Below are positions 6,970-7,859 of a stretch of 7,859 bases of DNA, in pieces. Positions within the stretch are counted from its first letter, which is position 1; each line of letters begins with the position of its first letter. Both the position numbers and the translations under genes were made by a program. The stretch is from Candidatus Latescibacterota bacterium (GTDB taxonomy: Bacteria > Latescibacterota > Latescibacteria > Latescibacterales > Latescibacteraceae): positions 1-7,859 of the forward strand of contig JABHYP010000129.1 in assembly GCA_018656855.1 (NCBI GenBank), written 5' to 3'. Under the pieces are notes generated by a model that worked only from the letters and a program-made list of their open reading frames with translations, had not been told where the DNA came from and made no database searches.

Positions 6970-7004
6970 TTTTAATGTCCCAAACGGGGAATGGGTCATT
7001 AAAA
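6970..7004. repeat. Isolated hairpin in the intergenic region
   Basis: TTTTAATG (6970-6977) pairs with CATTAAAA (6997-7004). After a T-T mismatch CCC (6979-6981) pairs with GGG (6993-6995), around an 11-base loop containing CGGGG. Eleven paired positions are more than expected by chance in this short span. Neither strand has the T-tract of an intrinsic terminator directly after it, so an operator or a small structured RNA is as likely. Confidence 0.5.
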
Positions 7005-7109
7005 TATAAAATAAAGTTTATATTCCCCGAAAACAATTGATAATATATATTAAACTATTATTTAATCAAGTATTGATACTCATTACTACATAAATGTATG
7101 AATTGTTCC

Positions 7110-7114
7110 AGGAG
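7110..7114 (+). promoter_or_regulatory. Ribosome binding site that fixes the ATL start
   Basis: AGGAG lies 4 bases before ATG 7119 and within the reading frame opened by the earlier ATG at 7098, which itself has no good site. The shorter start also places the conserved N-terminus at the family's usual position. Confidence 0.6.
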
Positions 7115-7118
7115 TCAA

Positions 7119-7496
7119 ATGGTATATAAATCTTCTCTTTATAAACGCATTTATGTCGTAGTTCGTAACATTCCACCAGGAAAAGTAGCTACATACGGCC
7201 AGGTTGCAAAGATTTCCGTTGTTCTTCATGCACGAATAGTTGGCTATGCAATGGCAGCCGTTCCCCCCGATAGTGACATCCCATGGCAGCGTGTCATTAA
7301 CCATCAGGGAAAGATCAGTCCTAGGTCGAGCGGGAACGGTGGTACTATACAGAGACAATACCTTGAAGCGGAAGGTATTCGCTTTGACCGAAATGGGCGT
7401 GTAGATTTGAAAATATATGGCTGGAAATACCCGGATTCAGAGCGAATAGAAGGTGATTTTTTTAACCCAGAATTGCCATTGGAAGATACAAAATAA
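7119..7496 (+). CDS. atl: Alkyltransferase-like protein (ATL), MGMT fold without the acceptor cysteine
   Basis: This 125-residue protein matches the C-terminal DNA-binding domain of O6-methylguanine-DNA methyltransferase. IPPGKVATYGQVA (18-30) carries the base-flipping Tyr26, and HARIVGYAM (38-46) carries the arginine finger Arg39. In MGMT the next motif is PCHRV with an alkyl-accepting Cys. Here it is PWQRV (55-59), with Trp56 in that position, the signature of ATL proteins such as E. coli YbaZ and yeast Atl1. INHQGKISPR (60-69) and the region to about residue 101 complete the fold. In studied members ATL binds O6-alkylguanine without repairing it and flags the lesion for nucleotide excision repair. 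The length is typical of the family. Start chosen at 7119 by its AGGAG site; an upstream in-frame ATG at 7098 would add seven residues. It stands alone on the plus strand, divergent from hemA and convergent with the DUF1848 gene. Confidence 0.92.
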   Translation: MVYKSSLYKRIYVVVRNIPPGKVATYGQVAKISVVLHARIVGYAMAAVPPDSDIPWQRVINHQGKISPRSSGNGGTIQRQYLEAEGIRFDRNGRVDLKIYGWKYPDSERIEGDFFNPELPLEDTK

Positions 7497-7581
7497 TGTA
7501 ATCCTATATTCCCCTATTATCTTGTTGTTAAAGGAGAAAGTGTCCACATTATTCTGAATGGATACATATGTACGCAACGGA

Positions 7582-7859
7582 CTACTGACTGTCGGTTGCT
7601 GACATAAGTTTACGGATAACAGGATTGGCATAACAGTAAAGGCACCCGTGAAAGCACGGCATATCATTGTACGAACCGATATCACGGCTGACTGTGCAAT
7701 TACAGTCGGCACGCTGTCCCCTCTCCTTAGAGAAATCAGCCGGTTCTCCGGAAAGCCATGAAAGAAGACTGCCGTCGATACATGACGGGGGAGTTATGTC
7801 TTCAATTGAATCCAGCTTTTCAGAGCGGCTCTTAAGCGACAGGCCGGAGTTTATGGCAA
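7582..7859 (-). CDS. DUF1848 family protein, C-terminal part (5' end outside window)
   Basis: The minus strand is open from the right edge to a TAG at 7582-7584, giving the last 91 residues of a protein that starts outside the window. Counting from the first complete codon, DCNCTVSRDIGSY (51-63) and PCFHGCLYCYAN (67-78) reproduce the C-terminal signature of DUF1848 proteins. There CxC, a DIG segment and a CxHxCxYCYAN cluster supply several cysteines, probably an iron-sulfur or metal site (Cys52, Cys54, Cys68, Cys72, Cys75 here). The biochemical function of the family is not established. One residue differs from the form I recall: DMPCFHGC in place of TCPHGC-like spacing. The region is visibly more GC-rich than the AT-rich spacer to its left. 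It converges on the ATL gene with an 85-base gap in which I see no convincing terminator. Confidence 0.85.
   Translation of the reverse strand, partial: AINSGLSLKSRSEKLDSIEDITPPSCIDGSLLSWLSGEPADFSKERGQRADCNCTVSRDIGSYNDMPCFHGCLYCYANPVIRKLMSATDSQ

Larger units (their letters stand above)
6388..7109. other. Long AT-rich intergenic region between the divergent hemA and ATL genes
   Basis: No reading frame with a plausible start, ribosome site and coding pattern is present. The plus-strand frames opening near 6791 and 6812 stop within about 15 codons despite a GAAGGGGG stretch. The hemA-proximal end (6433-6514) carries the inverted repeats and candidate promoter; 6970-7004 carries an isolated hairpin. 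For the ATL gene a TTGATA at 7037-7042 with TATTTA at 7059-7064 is a weak plus-strand promoter candidate. I see no tRNA, no recognisable riboswitch, no CRISPR-like periodicity and no transposon end. Confidence 0.6.

Noticed and set aside
7019..7514. TATATTCCCC occurring on both sides of the ATL gene, as possible target-site or attachment repeats
   Set aside because: Only ten bases match, the flanks differ, and there is no integrase, transposase or inverted end nearby.
7572..7600. GCAAC/GTTGC hairpin over the DUF1848 stop as a terminator
   Set aside because: Only five pairs form, with a long unpaired interior and no T-tract on either strand.
7437..7712. 91-codon minus-strand frame spanning the gap between ATL and DUF1848 genes
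   Set aside because: It runs antisense through the end of the ATL gene and out of frame with the DUF1848 signature; the Cys-rich frame next to it is the real one.

Overview
The window looks like chromosomal DNA from a moderately AT-rich, Gram-negative, probably anaerobic or facultative bacterium. It encodes an outer-membrane beta-barrel protein, a lipoprotein, a periplasmic FMN-binding protein, a C5-pathway glutamyl-tRNA reductase and a membrane histidine kinase. A cytochrome-type CxxCH motif, a quinone-tail synthase and the porin type recall anammox planctomycetes or Desulfobacterota/Nitrospirota-like lineages. That taxonomic guess is inference from family resemblance only.

From about 6500 leftwards, seven genes lie on the minus strand in one direction. 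In transcription order they are: hemA (6373-5081); a small lipoprotein with a carboxypeptidase-regulatory-like domain and a terminal CxxCH (5024-4635); an unrecognised four-helix membrane protein (4530-4078); an outer-membrane porin-like barrel (3975-2875); a periplasmic FMN-binding protein (2806-2177); a long-chain polyprenyl diphosphate synthase whose start overlaps the previous stop by 4 bases (2180-1293); and a six-helix sensor histidine kinase cut by the left edge (1186-1). Gaps are about 56 to 107 bases, so one operon or a few overlapping units are possible. The kinase was found by direct translation of the minus strand; it stays open for 395 codons.

A 745-base AT-rich region (6374-7118) without a credible gene separates this block from the right end. 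Next to hemA it holds two adjoining inverted repeats and a possible promoter. Further right there is an isolated hairpin.

On the right, a plus-strand gene (7119-7496) encodes an alkyltransferase-like protein with Trp in place of the alkyl-accepting Cys. It converges on the last 91 codons of a DUF1848 protein (minus strand, 7859-7582), recognised by its Cys-rich C-terminus.

The most interesting reading is that the minus-strand cluster concerns quinone, flavin and heme redox chemistry at the cell envelope. It combines heme precursor synthesis, a quinone-tail synthase coupled to a flavoprotein, a porin, a possible heme lipoprotein, and a sensor whose membrane domain resembles quinone-sensing RegB-type kinases. 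The parts are visible; their joint function is a hypothesis.
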